From: Porphyrobacter sp.
GTDB lineage: Bacteria; Pseudomonadota; Alphaproteobacteria; Sphingomonadales; Sphingomonadaceae
Length of the DNA: 64,000 nt
Direction of reading: 5' to 3'
NCBI GenBank assembly: GCA_027531395.1
Contig: JAPZRO010000002.1
Location: 62,001 to 126,000 of the forward strand
The translations under genes were made by a program, and so were the position numbers. Below, piece by piece: positions 10,557 through 20,978 of the stretch (positions are counted from its first letter, which is position 1; each line of letters opens with the position of its first letter). The notes beneath the pieces were generated by a model. That model was not told the DNA's origin and ran no database searches. It saw only the letters and a list, made by a program, of their open reading frames with translations.

Positions 10557-11372
10557 CTAATGCGCCAGCAGGATCGGCATCTGCGGTTCGGTCAGCATCT
10601 TGCGGGTCACCCCGCCAAGCAGCAGTTCCGCCAGCCGCGAATGGCCATAGGCGCCCATCACCATCAGCCCGCATTCGCGCATCTGCGCGGCCGAGAACAG
10701 CGTGTCGGCAATCCCCGCCTCGCCCTTCTGCACCTCCACCACCTCGCAGGCGATGCCGTGGCGGCTGAGATATTGCGCCCCTTCGAGCGCGGGAAAATCG
10801 AAGCGCGGCTTGTCCTTGTCCTCGGCGACGCTCACCAGCCACACCTTGCGCGATGCTGCCAGCAGCGGCACGGCGGCGCGCAGGGCATGGGCGGCCTCGG
10901 ACGAGCCATTCCAAGCGACCATCACCGGCGCGGTGACATCGAGGCGGGGCTGGTCGCCCGGCACGACCAGCACCGGCACCGGAGCGTGCAACACCAGATC
11001 ACCCGCGATCGCGGAAGGCCCGCGCCCCCCTGCCCCTGCATCCGACGGGCCGACAATCACCAGATCGGCGAGCGGCGAATGCTCGAGCAGGCGCTGCGGC
11101 GCGATGCCGTAGACGAAGCGCCAGTCCCAGGCGACATCCTCGCCCGCCAGCCGCGCCTCGGTATCGGCGCGCAGCTTTTCGGCATTCTCCTTGATCACCG
11201 GCATCGCGGCGGCAATCGCCGAGCCGTAGAAATCGCCGGGCGCGAAGACCTCGTAGCTGATCGCCTGAAGGCAGGTGATGTGCCCGCCGCAGACCCGCGC
11301 GATATCCAGCGCCACCTGCAGCCGCGCGTTCATCGCCGCGTCGTGATCGATATGAAGCAGAATCGATTTCAT
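10557..11372 (-). CDS. universal stress protein (UspA family, probably two tandem domains)
   Basis: MKSILLHIDHDAAMNARLQVAL...; C-terminal VMGAYGHSRLAELLLGGVTRKMLTEPQMPILLAH. Confidence 0.88.
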   Translation of the reverse strand: MKSILLHIDHDAAMNARLQVALDIARVCGGHITCLQAISYEVFAPGDFYGSAIAAAMPVIKENAEKLRADTEARLAGEDVAWDWRFVYGIAPQRLLEHSPLADLVIVGPSDAGAGGRGPSAIAGDLVLHAPVPVLVVPGDQPRLDVTAPVMVAWNGSSEAAHALRAAVPLLAASRKVWLVSVAEDKDKPRFDFPALEGAQYLSRHGIACEVVEVQKGEAGIADTLFSAAQMRECGLMVMGAYGHSRLAELLLGGVTRKMLTEPQMPILLAH

Positions 11373-11505
11373 GACTGTTCTCCCACTGATGATGCAGAGA
11401 ATAGGCCCCAATTTTGGCCCCGCTTTGACCGGGGTCAAATTTGCGCAAGGCCGCTTGCGCGCCGCCCGCTGCCGGTTCATCTTCCCGGCTTGAGGGAGAG
11501 GAACC

Positions 11506-13002
11506 ATGCAGATCACGCGCCACCCGCCGGTCAGGACCACGCTCGAACCGTCGAACCACCCCTATCTGACGGGGGCTTGGACGCCGCTGCATGAGGAAGT
11601 CGACGTCGCCGAGCTGCCGGTGATCGAAGGGGCTATCCCCGTGGACATCGACGGCATCTACCTGCGCAACACCGAAAACCAGGTACACCAGCCACTGGGT
11701 CGCCATCATCCCTTCGATGGCGATGCGATGATCCATCAGGTCAACATCAGCGGCGGCAAGGCGAGCTACCGCAACCGCTTCGTGCGCACCCACTGCTTCG
11801 AGGCCGAGCAGATTGCCGGCCAATCGCTGTGGGGCGGGCTGATGGACCCCTGGGGCACCTCGAAGCGCCCCGGCTTCGGCGCGCACGGGGGGCTCAAGGA
11901 CACCGGCAGCACCGACATTATCGTCCACGCGGGCACCGCCTATGCGACGCTCTACCAGTGCGGCGAGGCGTGGATGCTCGATCCCGTCACGCTGGGGAGC
12001 CGCGGCAAGGCGCCGTGGGTGCCGCTCGACGGCATCTCGGCCCACCCCAAGGTGGACGAGGACACCGGCGAGCTGATGTTCTTCAACTACTCGAAATACC
12101 CGCCTTTCATGCATTACGGGGTGGTCAACCGCGAAGGGCAGCTGGTGCATTACACGCCCATCCCGCTGCCGGGGCCGCGCCTGCCGCATGACATGGCGAT
12201 CACCAAGAACTGGTCGATCCTCAACGACATGCCGCTGTTCTGGGACGAGGAGCTGCTCGGGCGGAACATTCACGCGGCGCGGCTGCACGAGGGCATCCCC
12301 ACCCGCTTCGCCCTGATCCCGCGCCACGGCAGCGCGCAGGACATTCGCTGGTTCGAGGCCGCGCCGACTTACGTGCTGCACTGGACCAATGCCTGGGAAG
12401 AGGGCGATGAAGTCATCCTCGAAGGCTATCATCAGGCCAAGCCCATGCCCGATCCACTCGAGGAGATGGGCCGCTACAGCCACATGATGGCCTACGTGGA
12501 CGAACACTCGTTCCAGTCCCGCCTGCACCGCTGGCGCTTCAACCTGAAGACCGGCGAGACCCGCGAGGAGCGGCTGTGCGACAAGATCGTCGAATTCGGG
12601 ATGATCAACCCGGCTTACGCCATGCGCAAGAGCCGCTATGTGTGGTCGACCACCACCCGGCCCGGCTGGTTCCTGTTCAACGGCTATGTCCGGCACGACA
12701 CCGAGACGGGTGAGGAACAGGTCTACCGCCTGCCCGAGGGTGTCTATGCCAGCGAGAGCCCGATGATCCCGCGCAAGGGCGCGACTGCGGAGGATGATGG
12801 CTACCTCGTCACCTTCCTGATCGACGAGAACACCGGCACCTCGCAATGCGCGATCCTCGATGCTGCGGACGTGACCAAAGGCCCGATCTGCCGACTCGCG
12901 CTGCCGCACAAGATCTGCTCGGGGACGCACTCGGTGTGGGTCGAGCATGATCAGCTGCGCAAGGATGCCGCCTTCCACGCGCGCCGTTTCGCTGTGGTGT
13001 AA
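11506..13002 (+). CDS. carotenoid oxygenase family protein
   Basis: GIYLRNTENQVHQPLGRHHPFDGDAMIHQV, SAHPKVDEDTGELMFFNY, LPGPRLPHDMAITKNWSILNDMPLFWD, FEAAPTYVLHWTNAWEEGDEVILEGY: His-containing blocks of carotenoid cleavage oxygenases. Confidence 0.93.
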   Translation: MQITRHPPVRTTLEPSNHPYLTGAWTPLHEEVDVAELPVIEGAIPVDIDGIYLRNTENQVHQPLGRHHPFDGDAMIHQVNISGGKASYRNRFVRTHCFEAEQIAGQSLWGGLMDPWGTSKRPGFGAHGGLKDTGSTDIIVHAGTAYATLYQCGEAWMLDPVTLGSRGKAPWVPLDGISAHPKVDEDTGELMFFNYSKYPPFMHYGVVNREGQLVHYTPIPLPGPRLPHDMAITKNWSILNDMPLFWDEELLGRNIHAARLHEGIPTRFALIPRHGSAQDIRWFEAAPTYVLHWTNAWEEGDEVILEGYHQAKPMPDPLEEMGRYSHMMAYVDEHSFQSRLHRWRFNLKTGETREERLCDKIVEFGMINPAYAMRKSRYVWSTTTRPGWFLFNGYVRHDTETGEEQVYRLPEGVYASESPMIPRKGATAEDDGYLVTFLIDENTGTSQCAILDAADVTKGPICRLALPHKICSGTHSVWVEHDQLRKDAAFHARRFAVV

Positions 13003-13130
13003 GGCCCCGGCCCGGGGCTTTCATCCATGACACCGGTCGAGGCGCCTCGCCCGCTCGTCGCCCGCACGCTTGCGCAAGTATGGTTACCGGCCTAGCGCCC
13101 CGCGATTGATCCGATCCCGGGGGAATCCGC

Positions 13131-14951
13131 ATGAAACTTCGCCTTGTCCTTGCCGCGTCGAGCGCGCTGCTGCTTGCCACCACGCCCGCTCTGGCCGAAA
13201 GCGCGCCGCAGGCGGCCGCGACCACCGCCACCGCCCAGACCGAGCACGACAAGCTCTTCGCGCTGTTCGACGATGCCGACGCGCGCGAACTGGCGCTCAA
13301 CCCGCTCAATCGCCTGTTCCGCGGCGAGGACGAGGGTGCCGACCGGCTCGGCGATTTCCTGACCGATTCCGCCTTCCTCGCCGCGCGCACCGACACCCAG
13401 CTCAATCTTGCGCTGCTCGCCCAGATCGATCGCAACAAGCTCTCGCCCACCGACCAGCTTGCCTATGACGTGTTCAAATATACCGAGGAACAGGCGCTCA
13501 AGGGCGCGAGCGACCGCATCCGCGCGCTGACCGAGGTGCGCCCGCTCAACCACTTCTTCGGGCTGCACACCTTCTATCCCACCTTCGCCGGCGGCAAGGG
13601 CGTGGCGCCGTTCAAGACCCTCGCCAATTACGAGGACAACCTGTCGCGGCACGACGACTACATCACCTTCGTCGACCGGGCGATCGGCAAGTTCCGCGAG
13701 GGCATGGCGAGCGGCGTGGTCGAAACGAAGCTCACGGTCGAGATCATGGTAACCCAGCTCGACACCCAGCTGGCGATCCCGCTGGCGGATTCGCAGTTCA
13801 TGGCGCCGACCAAGGAATACCCCGAAGGGATCAGCGAGGCCGACAAGGCGCGGCTGACGGCGGCCTACGAGGCCAAGACCCGCGAAATCTACGCCGCCAA
13901 CACCGCCTTGCGCGACTTCCTCAAGAACGAATATCTCCCCGCCGCGCGCGACAGCATCGGCCTTTCCCAGATGAAGGGCGGCGCGGAGCTCTACGCCCAG
14001 CTGGTCGAGGAATCGACCACCCTGCCGCTCGATCCCGAAACCATCCACCAGCTCGGCCTGAGCGAAGTGGCGCGGATCAAGGCGGAGCTGGAGAAGCTCA
14101 AGAAGGAAGTGAAGTTCAAGGGCACGCTGACCGAGTTCTTCGACTATGTCCGCACCGATCCCAAGTTCCAGCCCAAGACCCGCGAGGCGCTGACGCAGGA
14201 CTATTACCGGATCGGGCGCGAGGTCGATGCCAAGATCGGCGACTTCTTCTCGCTGCTGCCCAAGTCGCCGCTCGAAATCCGCCCCTACGATCCTTCGACC
14301 GAGCAGTTCGAGGCGGGCGGTTCCTACCAGTCGGGCTCGCCCGACGGCTCGCGCCCGGGCGTGTTCTACTTCAACGCCTATGACCTGCCGAGCCGTCTGA
14401 CGCCGGGCAATGTCACGCTCTACCTCCACGAAGGCGCGCCCGGGCACCATTTCCAGATCAGCCTCGCGCAGGAGAACGAGGCCCTGCCCGCCTTCATGCG
14501 CTTTGGCGGCACCACCGCCTTTGTCGAAGGCTGGGCGCTCTATGCCGAGACGCTGGGCAACGAGATGGGCTTCTACAAGGACCCGTGGAACCGTTACGGC
14601 ACGCTGCAGGACGAACAGCTGCGCGCGATGCGGCTGGTGGTCGATACCGGCATCCACGCCAAGGGCTGGACCCGCGATCAGGCGATCGCCTTCATGATGG
14701 AGAACTCCGGCATGACCCGCACCGAAGTGGTGGCCGAGGTCGATCGCTACATCGCCATTCCCTCGCAGGCGCTGGCCTACAAGATCGGGGCGCTCAAGAT
14801 CCAGGAACTGCGCAAGCGGGCCGAAACGAAGCTTGGGGCGCGGTTCGACATCAAGGCGTTCCATGCCCAGGTGCTCGACACCGGCGGGCTGCCGCTGACG
14901 ATCCTCGAGCAGAAGATCGATCGCTGGATCGCGGCCGAAGCCGCACGCTGA
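13131..14951 (+). CDS. DUF885 family protein (secreted, putative metallopeptidase-like)
   Basis: Signal peptide MKLRLVLAASSALLLATTPALA; LYLHEGAPGHHFQISLAQENEALPAF motif (HExxxHH-like). Confidence 0.88.
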   Translation: MKLRLVLAASSALLLATTPALAESAPQAAATTATAQTEHDKLFALFDDADARELALNPLNRLFRGEDEGADRLGDFLTDSAFLAARTDTQLNLALLAQIDRNKLSPTDQLAYDVFKYTEEQALKGASDRIRALTEVRPLNHFFGLHTFYPTFAGGKGVAPFKTLANYEDNLSRHDDYITFVDRAIGKFREGMASGVVETKLTVEIMVTQLDTQLAIPLADSQFMAPTKEYPEGISEADKARLTAAYEAKTREIYAANTALRDFLKNEYLPAARDSIGLSQMKGGAELYAQLVEESTTLPLDPETIHQLGLSEVARIKAELEKLKKEVKFKGTLTEFFDYVRTDPKFQPKTREALTQDYYRIGREVDAKIGDFFSLLPKSPLEIRPYDPSTEQFEAGGSYQSGSPDGSRPGVFYFNAYDLPSRLTPGNVTLYLHEGAPGHHFQISLAQENEALPAFMRFGGTTAFVEGWALYAETLGNEMGFYKDPWNRYGTLQDEQLRAMRLVVDTGIHAKGWTRDQAIAFMMENSGMTRTEVVAEVDRYIAIPSQALAYKIGALKIQELRKRAETKLGARFDIKAFHAQVLDTGGLPLTILEQKIDRWIAAEAAR

Positions 14952-15001
14952 TTTGTCCACTTCGAGCCGGGTCCGCGACTCGGCTCACCGCATACCTTGC
15001 T

Positions 15002-15028
15002 CCGGCTGCCTGCTCCTGTGGCAGCCGG
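15002..15028. other. intergenic hairpin CCGGCTGCC/GGCAGCCGG
   Basis: Perfect 9-bp inverted repeat, 9-nt loop, between the DUF885 gene and the OmpA-family gene; no T-tract, function unknown. Confidence 0.4.
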
Positions 15029-15141
15029 GGCTTGCGTGTTCATCCGGCAGCAAGGATGGGATGAACACCGCTGCGCGTGCAACACGCCAATAAGGGCCGA
15101 ACCGCAAGGGATCGCCGGTCCAAACACAGGAGAATACCACG

Positions 15142-16056
15142 ATGATGACCCCTGCCCGCACCTCCGGCCTCCGACGCGCCCCGCTCGCGCTCGCGCTGCT
15201 GGCCGGTCTCGCCGCCCTGCCTGCCGCGCACGGGCTTTCGGCCCAGAACAGCGAAGGCGGCGAAGTGCTGACCACGGTCTACGGCAACCTGCCGACCATG
15301 GCGGAAATGAACGAAGGCCCGCGGATCGAGGGCATCATCTCGGCGCGGCAAGGCCAGCGCCTGCAGGTGACCAGCGAAGACGGCACCAGCACCATCCTCA
15401 CGCTTCACCCCGATACCGAAATCCGCACCCGCGGCGGCTTCCTCGGGATCGGCAACAAGACCTTCGACCAGAGCGCGCTGATGAACGGCCTGCCGGTCAA
15501 GGTCCGCACCCGCCAGTATGGCGACGGGCTGGTGGCGAGCGAAGTGCGCTTCACCAGCGATGATCGTCTGATCGCGGCGATGATCCGCGGCGGCACCGCG
15601 CAGAAGTTCGCCGAGCAGGGCGCGGCGATCCAGCAGAACGCCGCCGCCACCGAAGCCCTGCGCGGGCGCCTCGGCGATATCGACAAATACAACCTCAAGA
15701 GCACCACCAACGTCTATTTCGAAATCGGCAAGGCGGTGCTCTCGCCCGGTGCCAAGGCGGAGCTCTGCGCGGCAGCGCAGGCCGCCAGCGCCAACGAGAA
15801 TTCGCTGATGCTGGTGCTCGGCTACACCGATTCCACCGGCTCGCCCGAGGTCAATCAGGCGCTGTCGGAAAAGCGTGCCGCGGCGGTGGTCAATCACTTG
15901 CAGCAGGTGTGCAAGTGGAAGCCCTACCGGATGCTGACGCCGACCGGCATGGCGACCGCCGATCCGGCGGCCGACAACACCACTGCCGCCGGGCGTGCGC
16001 AGAATCGCCGCGTTTCGGTCAATGTGCTGGTGAGCAAGGCGCTCGACACGCAGTAA
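15142..16056 (+). CDS. OmpA family protein
   Basis: N-terminal signal peptide; C-terminal NVYFEIGKAVLSPGAKAEL...LVLGYTDSTGSPEVNQALSEKRAAAVVNHL...NRRVSVNVLVS OmpA-like domain. Confidence 0.9.
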   Translation: MMTPARTSGLRRAPLALALLAGLAALPAAHGLSAQNSEGGEVLTTVYGNLPTMAEMNEGPRIEGIISARQGQRLQVTSEDGTSTILTLHPDTEIRTRGGFLGIGNKTFDQSALMNGLPVKVRTRQYGDGLVASEVRFTSDDRLIAAMIRGGTAQKFAEQGAAIQQNAAATEALRGRLGDIDKYNLKSTTNVYFEIGKAVLSPGAKAELCAAAQAASANENSLMLVLGYTDSTGSPEVNQALSEKRAAAVVNHLQQVCKWKPYRMLTPTGMATADPAADNTTAAGRAQNRRVSVNVLVSKALDTQ

Positions 16057-16064
16057 GGCAAAAC

Positions 16065-16089
16065 GGGGCGCTGCCTCCCGCGGCGCCCC
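16065..16089. terminator. possible bidirectional hairpin between convergent ompA-family gene and uvrC
   Basis: GGGGCGC tgcctcccgcg GCGCCCC in a 33-bp convergent gap; no clear T-tract. Confidence 0.35.
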
Positions 16090-18051
16090 TCACCCGCCCG
16101 CGTGATAGAAATCATAGACCTTGCGCGCGACCGTGGCGCTGACGCCGGGCGCGCGCTGGAGGTCTTCGAGCGCCGCCGCGCGGACCTTCGAGGCCGTGCC
16201 GAAATGCAGCAGCAGCGCACGCTTGCGGGCCGGACCGATGCCGGGAATCTCGTCGAGCGGGCTCGCGGTGATCGCCTTGGAGCGCTTGGCCCGGTGCGCG
16301 CCGATGACATAGCGGTGCACCTCGTCGCGCAGGTTCTGAAGGTGGAACAATAGCGGCGAATTCACCGGCAGCAGCTTCTCGCGCCCGTCGGGGAAGTGGA
16401 ACACCTCGCGCCCTTCGCGCCCGTGATGCGGCCCCTTGGCGATGCCGATCACCGCGATCTCGTCGGCGATCCCGATTTCTTCCAGCACGCTCATCACGCT
16501 GGAGAGCTGGCCCTTGCCGCCATCGATCAGGATCAGGTCGGGGAGCACGGTCTCGTGACCGCCGGGCTTGGCCTCGGGATTCTCCTCGCCTTCCGCGAAG
16601 TTGCGGAACCGCCGTGCCATGACCTCGCGCATCATCGCGAAGTCGTCGTTCGATTGCGCCTCGCGGATGTTGAACTTGCGATACTGGCCCTTCTCGAAGC
16701 CCTCCGGCCCGGCGACGATCATCGCGCCCACCGCCTTGGCGCCCTGGATATGGCTGTTGTCATAGACCTCGATCCGCTGCGGGGGCGCGTCGAGTTCGAG
16801 AAACTCCGCCAGCTCGCGGTTCAATTTGGCCTTGGTGCCGGTCTCCGCCAGCCGCCGCTCCAGCGCCTCGACCGCGTTGCGCTGCGCCTGCGCCATCAGC
16901 TTGCGCCGGTCGCCGCGCTCGGGGATCGAAAGCCGCACCTTGCGTCCCGCCAGCTCGGAGAGCGCGGCTTCAATCAGCTCGCTTTCGGGCAATTCGCGAT
17001 CGACCAGAATGGTCGGCGGAGGGGGCACTTCCTCGTAGAATTGCAGCATGACGTCGGCGAGCACCTGCGCCTCGTCGACATCCGCCGTATGGCGCGGGAA
17101 CAGCGCGCGGTGGCCCCAGTTCTGCCCCCCGCGGATAAAGAAGGACTGGACGCTCATCTGCCCGTTCTTGGCGGCGAGCGCGAAGACATCGGCATCGCCG
17201 AGCCCCTGCGCATTGATCGCCTGTGACCCCTGAATGAAGGTCGCCGCGCGCAGCCGGTCGCGCAGCATCGCGGCGGTCTCGAAGTCGAGGTTCTCCGCGG
17301 CGTCGGCCATCTGCCGCTCGAGATCGGCCTGCACCGCGCCCGATTTGCCTGAGAGGAAATCCTTCGCCTGCCGCACCAGCGCGTCATACCCCGCCTCGTC
17401 AATCCGCCCTACGCAGGGCGCCGAGCAGCGCTTGATCTGGTAGAGCAGGCAGGGCCGGTCGCGGTTGTTGAAGAAACTGTCGGTGCAGGATCGCAGCAGG
17501 AACAGCTTTTGCAGCGCGTTGAGGGTGGTGTTGACGCTCCCCGCGCTTGCAAACGGGCCGTAGTAATTACCCTTCGCCCGCCGCGCGCCGCGATGCTTCT
17601 GGATGCGCGGGTAGGCGTGATCGGCGCGCAGCAGGATGAAGGGGAAGCTCTTGTCGTCGCGCAGCAGCACGTTGAAAGGCGGACGGAAGCGCTTGATCAG
17701 CTGCGCTTCGAGCAGCAGCGCCTCGGCCTCGGAATTGGTGGTGATGATCTCCATGCTGCGGGTCTGGCTGACCATGCGCTGGAGCCGACCCGAGAGCTGG
17801 GCAATCTGGGTGTAGTTCGCCACCCGCGCCTTCAACGAGCGCGCCTTGCCGACATAGAGTACTTCGCCCCGCGCATCGAGCATCCGGTAGACGCCCGGCA
17901 CCGGCTTGAGCACCTTCACAGTCTCGCGGATCGCCTGCACCCCGCCCTCGAGATCGGGCTGGGCCGATGCGACCGTATAGGCGGCGCGCTCCTCGTTGAA
18001 GCGTTCCGCACCGCGGGGGTCGTGGGGAGTGCCAGCGGGGGTTCGGACCAT
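16090..18051 (-). CDS. uvrC: excinuclease ABC subunit C
   Basis: PGVYRMLDARGEVLYVGKARSLKARVANY GIY-YIG domain; RIEVYDNSHIQGAKAVGAMIVAGPEGFEKGQYRKFNI; IPGIGPARKRALLLHFG HhH. Start assumed at 18051; frame extends to 18087. Confidence 0.95.
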   Translation of the reverse strand: MVRTPAGTPHDPRGAERFNEERAAYTVASAQPDLEGGVQAIRETVKVLKPVPGVYRMLDARGEVLYVGKARSLKARVANYTQIAQLSGRLQRMVSQTRSMEIITTNSEAEALLLEAQLIKRFRPPFNVLLRDDKSFPFILLRADHAYPRIQKHRGARRAKGNYYGPFASAGSVNTTLNALQKLFLLRSCTDSFFNNRDRPCLLYQIKRCSAPCVGRIDEAGYDALVRQAKDFLSGKSGAVQADLERQMADAAENLDFETAAMLRDRLRAATFIQGSQAINAQGLGDADVFALAAKNGQMSVQSFFIRGGQNWGHRALFPRHTADVDEAQVLADVMLQFYEEVPPPPTILVDRELPESELIEAALSELAGRKVRLSIPERGDRRKLMAQAQRNAVEALERRLAETGTKAKLNRELAEFLELDAPPQRIEVYDNSHIQGAKAVGAMIVAGPEGFEKGQYRKFNIREAQSNDDFAMMREVMARRFRNFAEGEENPEAKPGGHETVLPDLILIDGGKGQLSSVMSVLEEIGIADEIAVIGIAKGPHHGREGREVFHFPDGREKLLPVNSPLLFHLQNLRDEVHRYVIGAHRAKRSKAITASPLDEIPGIGPARKRALLLHFGTASKVRAAALEDLQRAPGVSATVARKVYDFYHAGG

Positions 18052-18116
18052 GGGGTGCAGATAGGGACGAGAGGGGGCGATTGGCAATTGCCCTGCGTGT
18101 CCCTATCGGCAGGTTC

Positions 18117-19313
18117 GTGGAGTATAGCGACGTCATCATCCTCGGCGCAGGCGCGGCCGGATTGTTTGCTGCCGGACAGGCAGGCCAGCGCGGGCTCAAG
18201 GTCGCGCTGCTGGAAAAGGCCGATGCGCCGGGCAAGAAGATCCTGATTTCCGGCGGCGGGAGGTGCAACTTCACCAACATTGGCGCGGGGCCCGCCAATT
18301 ACCTCTCGGCCAACCCGCATTTCGCCAAGAGCGCGCTGGCCCGCTACACGCCTGCCGATTTCATCGCGCTCGTCGAAAAGCACGGCATCGCCTGGCACGA
18401 AAAGACGCTGGGGCAGCTGTTCTGCGATGGCTCGGCAAAGCAGATCGTGGCGATGCTGCTGGACGAGTGCCCACCTGAGCAGGTGAGGCTGATCTGCGGG
18501 GTGGATGTGGTCAACGTTGCTCGGGATGCTGACGGCCAGTTCACGGTCACCGCCGAGGATGGCCGCATATGGCAGGCCCCCGCGCTGGTGATCGCCACCG
18601 GCGGTCCCTCGATCCCCAAAATGGGGGCGAGCGACTTCGCCTACCGCTTGGCCCGCCAGTTCGGCCTCAAGGTGGTCGAGCCCCGCCCTGCCCTCGTCCC
18701 GCTGACTCTCGGCGGCGAGGAGGCGCTGTTCCGCGAGCTGTCGGGCGTGGCTGCGCCGGTGCGCGCTCGGGCGGGAAAGAGCGAATTCGCCGAAGCCGCG
18801 CTGTTCACGCACAAGGGCCTGTCCGGCCCCGCAATCCTGCAGGTTTCCTCCTATTGGCGGCATGGCGAGGAGGTGGGGATCACCTTCCTGCCCGAGGCCG
18901 CAACCGACTGGCTGGTGGAAGCGAAACGCGACCGCCCCCGCACCCACCTACGCACACTGCTGAGGGAGCGCCTGCCCGACCGCCTCGCCGATGCGCTAGC
19001 CGACCGGCTCGCGCTGGAGCGGGAGCTCGGCAACTGCTCGGACAAGGACCTGCGCGCCGCACAGGCGAAGCTCGCCGACTGGCGCTTCCATCCCAACGGC
19101 ACCGAGGGCTACGCCAAGGCCGAAGTCACCGCAGGCGGCATCGCCACGGCCGAACTCTCCAGCCGCACGATGGAGGCAATCAAGGTTCCCGGCCTCTACG
19201 CCATCGGCGAGGCGGTGGATGTGACCGGCTGGCTCGGCGGCTACAACTTCCAGTGGGCCTGGGCGAGCGCCAATGCCTGCGCCGAGGCCCTTGCGGAAGC
19301 GCGCTCAGCGTAA
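18117..19313 (+). CDS. BaiN/HI0933-type FAD-dependent NAD(P)/FAD oxidoreductase
   Basis: DVIILGAGAAGLFAAGQAGQRG, SGGGRCNFTN, VTAGGIATAELSSRTMEA, YAIGEAVDVTGWLGGYNFQWAWASA; GTG start at 18117 preferred, frame opens at 18081. Confidence 0.9.
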   Translation: MEYSDVIILGAGAAGLFAAGQAGQRGLKVALLEKADAPGKKILISGGGRCNFTNIGAGPANYLSANPHFAKSALARYTPADFIALVEKHGIAWHEKTLGQLFCDGSAKQIVAMLLDECPPEQVRLICGVDVVNVARDADGQFTVTAEDGRIWQAPALVIATGGPSIPKMGASDFAYRLARQFGLKVVEPRPALVPLTLGGEEALFRELSGVAAPVRARAGKSEFAEAALFTHKGLSGPAILQVSSYWRHGEEVGITFLPEAATDWLVEAKRDRPRTHLRTLLRERLPDRLADALADRLALERELGNCSDKDLRAAQAKLADWRFHPNGTEGYAKAEVTAGGIATAELSSRTMEAIKVPGLYAIGEAVDVTGWLGGYNFQWAWASANACAEALAEARSA

Positions 19314-19457
19314 CATTCTTACGCACAGACTTCCCCCACGGCAATTCCTGCCGTTTGCGTAAAGTTGCTTTGCGCATCGCTTGCGCTTAGCCCTTGTGCC
19401 AGAGCCCGAAAACGGGCCGAAGCCACCCCATCGCGGGGGGCCTTGCGGGAGAGACCC

Positions 19458-20978
19458 TTGCGGCAGTTGCAAGGCATGGATTCCTCGTTCGTCGCGCTGG
19501 AATCGCCGAATTCGCCGATGCATATCGGCTCCGTCCTGATCTACAATCCGGCGACGGCCCCGGGCGGGTTCGTGCGGTTCAAGGACATTCTCCAGTTCAT
19601 CGGCTCGCGGATGCAGCTGTCGCGCACCATGCGCCAGCGGCTGGTGCGGGTGCCGTTCGATCTCGATTACCCCTACTGGGTCGAGGATCCGGACTTCGAT
19701 CTCGAATATCACGTGCGCCATGTCGCCCTGCCCAAGCCGGGGGACTGGCGCCAGCTGTGCATCCAGGCGGCGCGCATCCATGCCCGCCCGCTCGATCTGA
19801 ACAGGCCGCCGTGGGAGTTCACCGTGGTCGAGGGGCTGGACGCGGTCGAGGGCTATCCGCCCGGCTGCTTCGCCTTCGTCACCAAGGTCCACCACGCCGC
19901 GATCGACGGGATGAGCGGGATCGACCTGATGGAGGCGCTCCACACGCTCACGCCCGATGCTGGGCCGCCGTCCAAGCCCGATACGTGGAAGCCGGAGAAG
20001 ATCCCCGGCCCCGTGGAGCTGCTCGGCAAATCCTACATCAACGCGCTGCTCAATCCGTTGAAGCAGGCGCAGGTCGCGGCCAAGGCCGTGCCGGGGGTAG
20101 CGGGCGTGATCCGCGGGCTGATCGCCAAGGACTTCAAGCTCTCCACCGATCTCGTGCCGCCGCGTACGCGCTTCAACCGCACCATCTCGCCGCACCGCGT
20201 GGTCGAGGGGCGGACCTTCGATCTCAAGGAATTCAAGGCCATCCGCGCGCTGCTGCCCGAGGCCAAGGTCAATGACGTGGCGATCGCGGTGATCGGCGGG
20301 GCCTTGCACAAATACCTTAGCGCCAAGGGCGATCTGCCCAAGGCCACCATGACGGCGATGGCCCCGATCTCGGTGCGCGCCACCGACGAGAAGGGCGACA
20401 TGGGCAACCAGGTGGCGGCGATGATCGCTCCGCTCGGCACGCACATCGCCGATCCGGCCGAGCGGCTCGCCTATGTCTACAGCCAGACCAACAATTCCAA
20501 GGCGATGACCAACGCGCTGGGCGCGCGGCGGATGACCGAGGTGAGCAAGGTCAACCCGCTGCTTTACATGGCGCTGGGGGCGCAGCTGTTCAGCCGGGTG
20601 AGTCTCGCGCACCGGCTGGCGATGCCGTTCAACACCGTGGTGACCAACGTGCCCGGCCCGCCGGTGCACATCTATTCGAGCGGCGCGCGGCTCGAAAGCA
20701 TGGCGCTGTCACTGATATGCCTCACCGATGGGCTGGGGCTGGCGCACGTCGTGCAGTCCTATGTCGGCGAGGCCTATATCAGCTTCACCGCCTGCCGCGA
20801 CATCATGCCCGATCCCGAGTTCTATTCGCAGTGCCTGCAGGACAGCTTCGACGAACTGCTGGCCGCCGCGCGGGCATTGGAGGCGGCGCCTGCCGCCGCG
20901 CCCGCCGCGAAAGCCAAGACCAAACCCAAAGCCAAGCCGCGCGCCAAGGCAGCCCGCGCACCCCGGGAGAATGCATGA
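19458..20978 (+). CDS. wax ester synthase/diacylglycerol acyltransferase (WS/DGAT) family protein
   Basis: LQGMDSSFVALESPNSPMHIGSV; TKVHHAAIDGMSGIDLMEAL (HHxxxDG); GNQVAAMIAPLGTHIADPAERL. TTG 19458 or ATG 19476 start. Confidence 0.92.
   Translation: MRQLQGMDSSFVALESPNSPMHIGSVLIYNPATAPGGFVRFKDILQFIGSRMQLSRTMRQRLVRVPFDLDYPYWVEDPDFDLEYHVRHVALPKPGDWRQLCIQAARIHARPLDLNRPPWEFTVVEGLDAVEGYPPGCFAFVTKVHHAAIDGMSGIDLMEALHTLTPDAGPPSKPDTWKPEKIPGPVELLGKSYINALLNPLKQAQVAAKAVPGVAGVIRGLIAKDFKLSTDLVPPRTRFNRTISPHRVVEGRTFDLKEFKAIRALLPEAKVNDVAIAVIGGALHKYLSAKGDLPKATMTAMAPISVRATDEKGDMGNQVAAMIAPLGTHIADPAERLAYVYSQTNNSKAMTNALGARRMTEVSKVNPLLYMALGAQLFSRVSLAHRLAMPFNTVVTNVPGPPVHIYSSGARLESMALSLICLTDGLGLAHVVQSYVGEAYISFTACRDIMPDPEFYSQCLQDSFDELLAAARALEAAPAAAPAAKAKTKPKAKPRAKAARAPRENA

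Noticed and set aside
18081-18116. N-terminal extension of the FAD oxidoreductase overlapping uvrC
   Set aside because: MAIALRVPIGRF has no family resemblance and a GTG at 18117 directly precedes the Rossmann motif; the extension is likely a gene-calling artefact.
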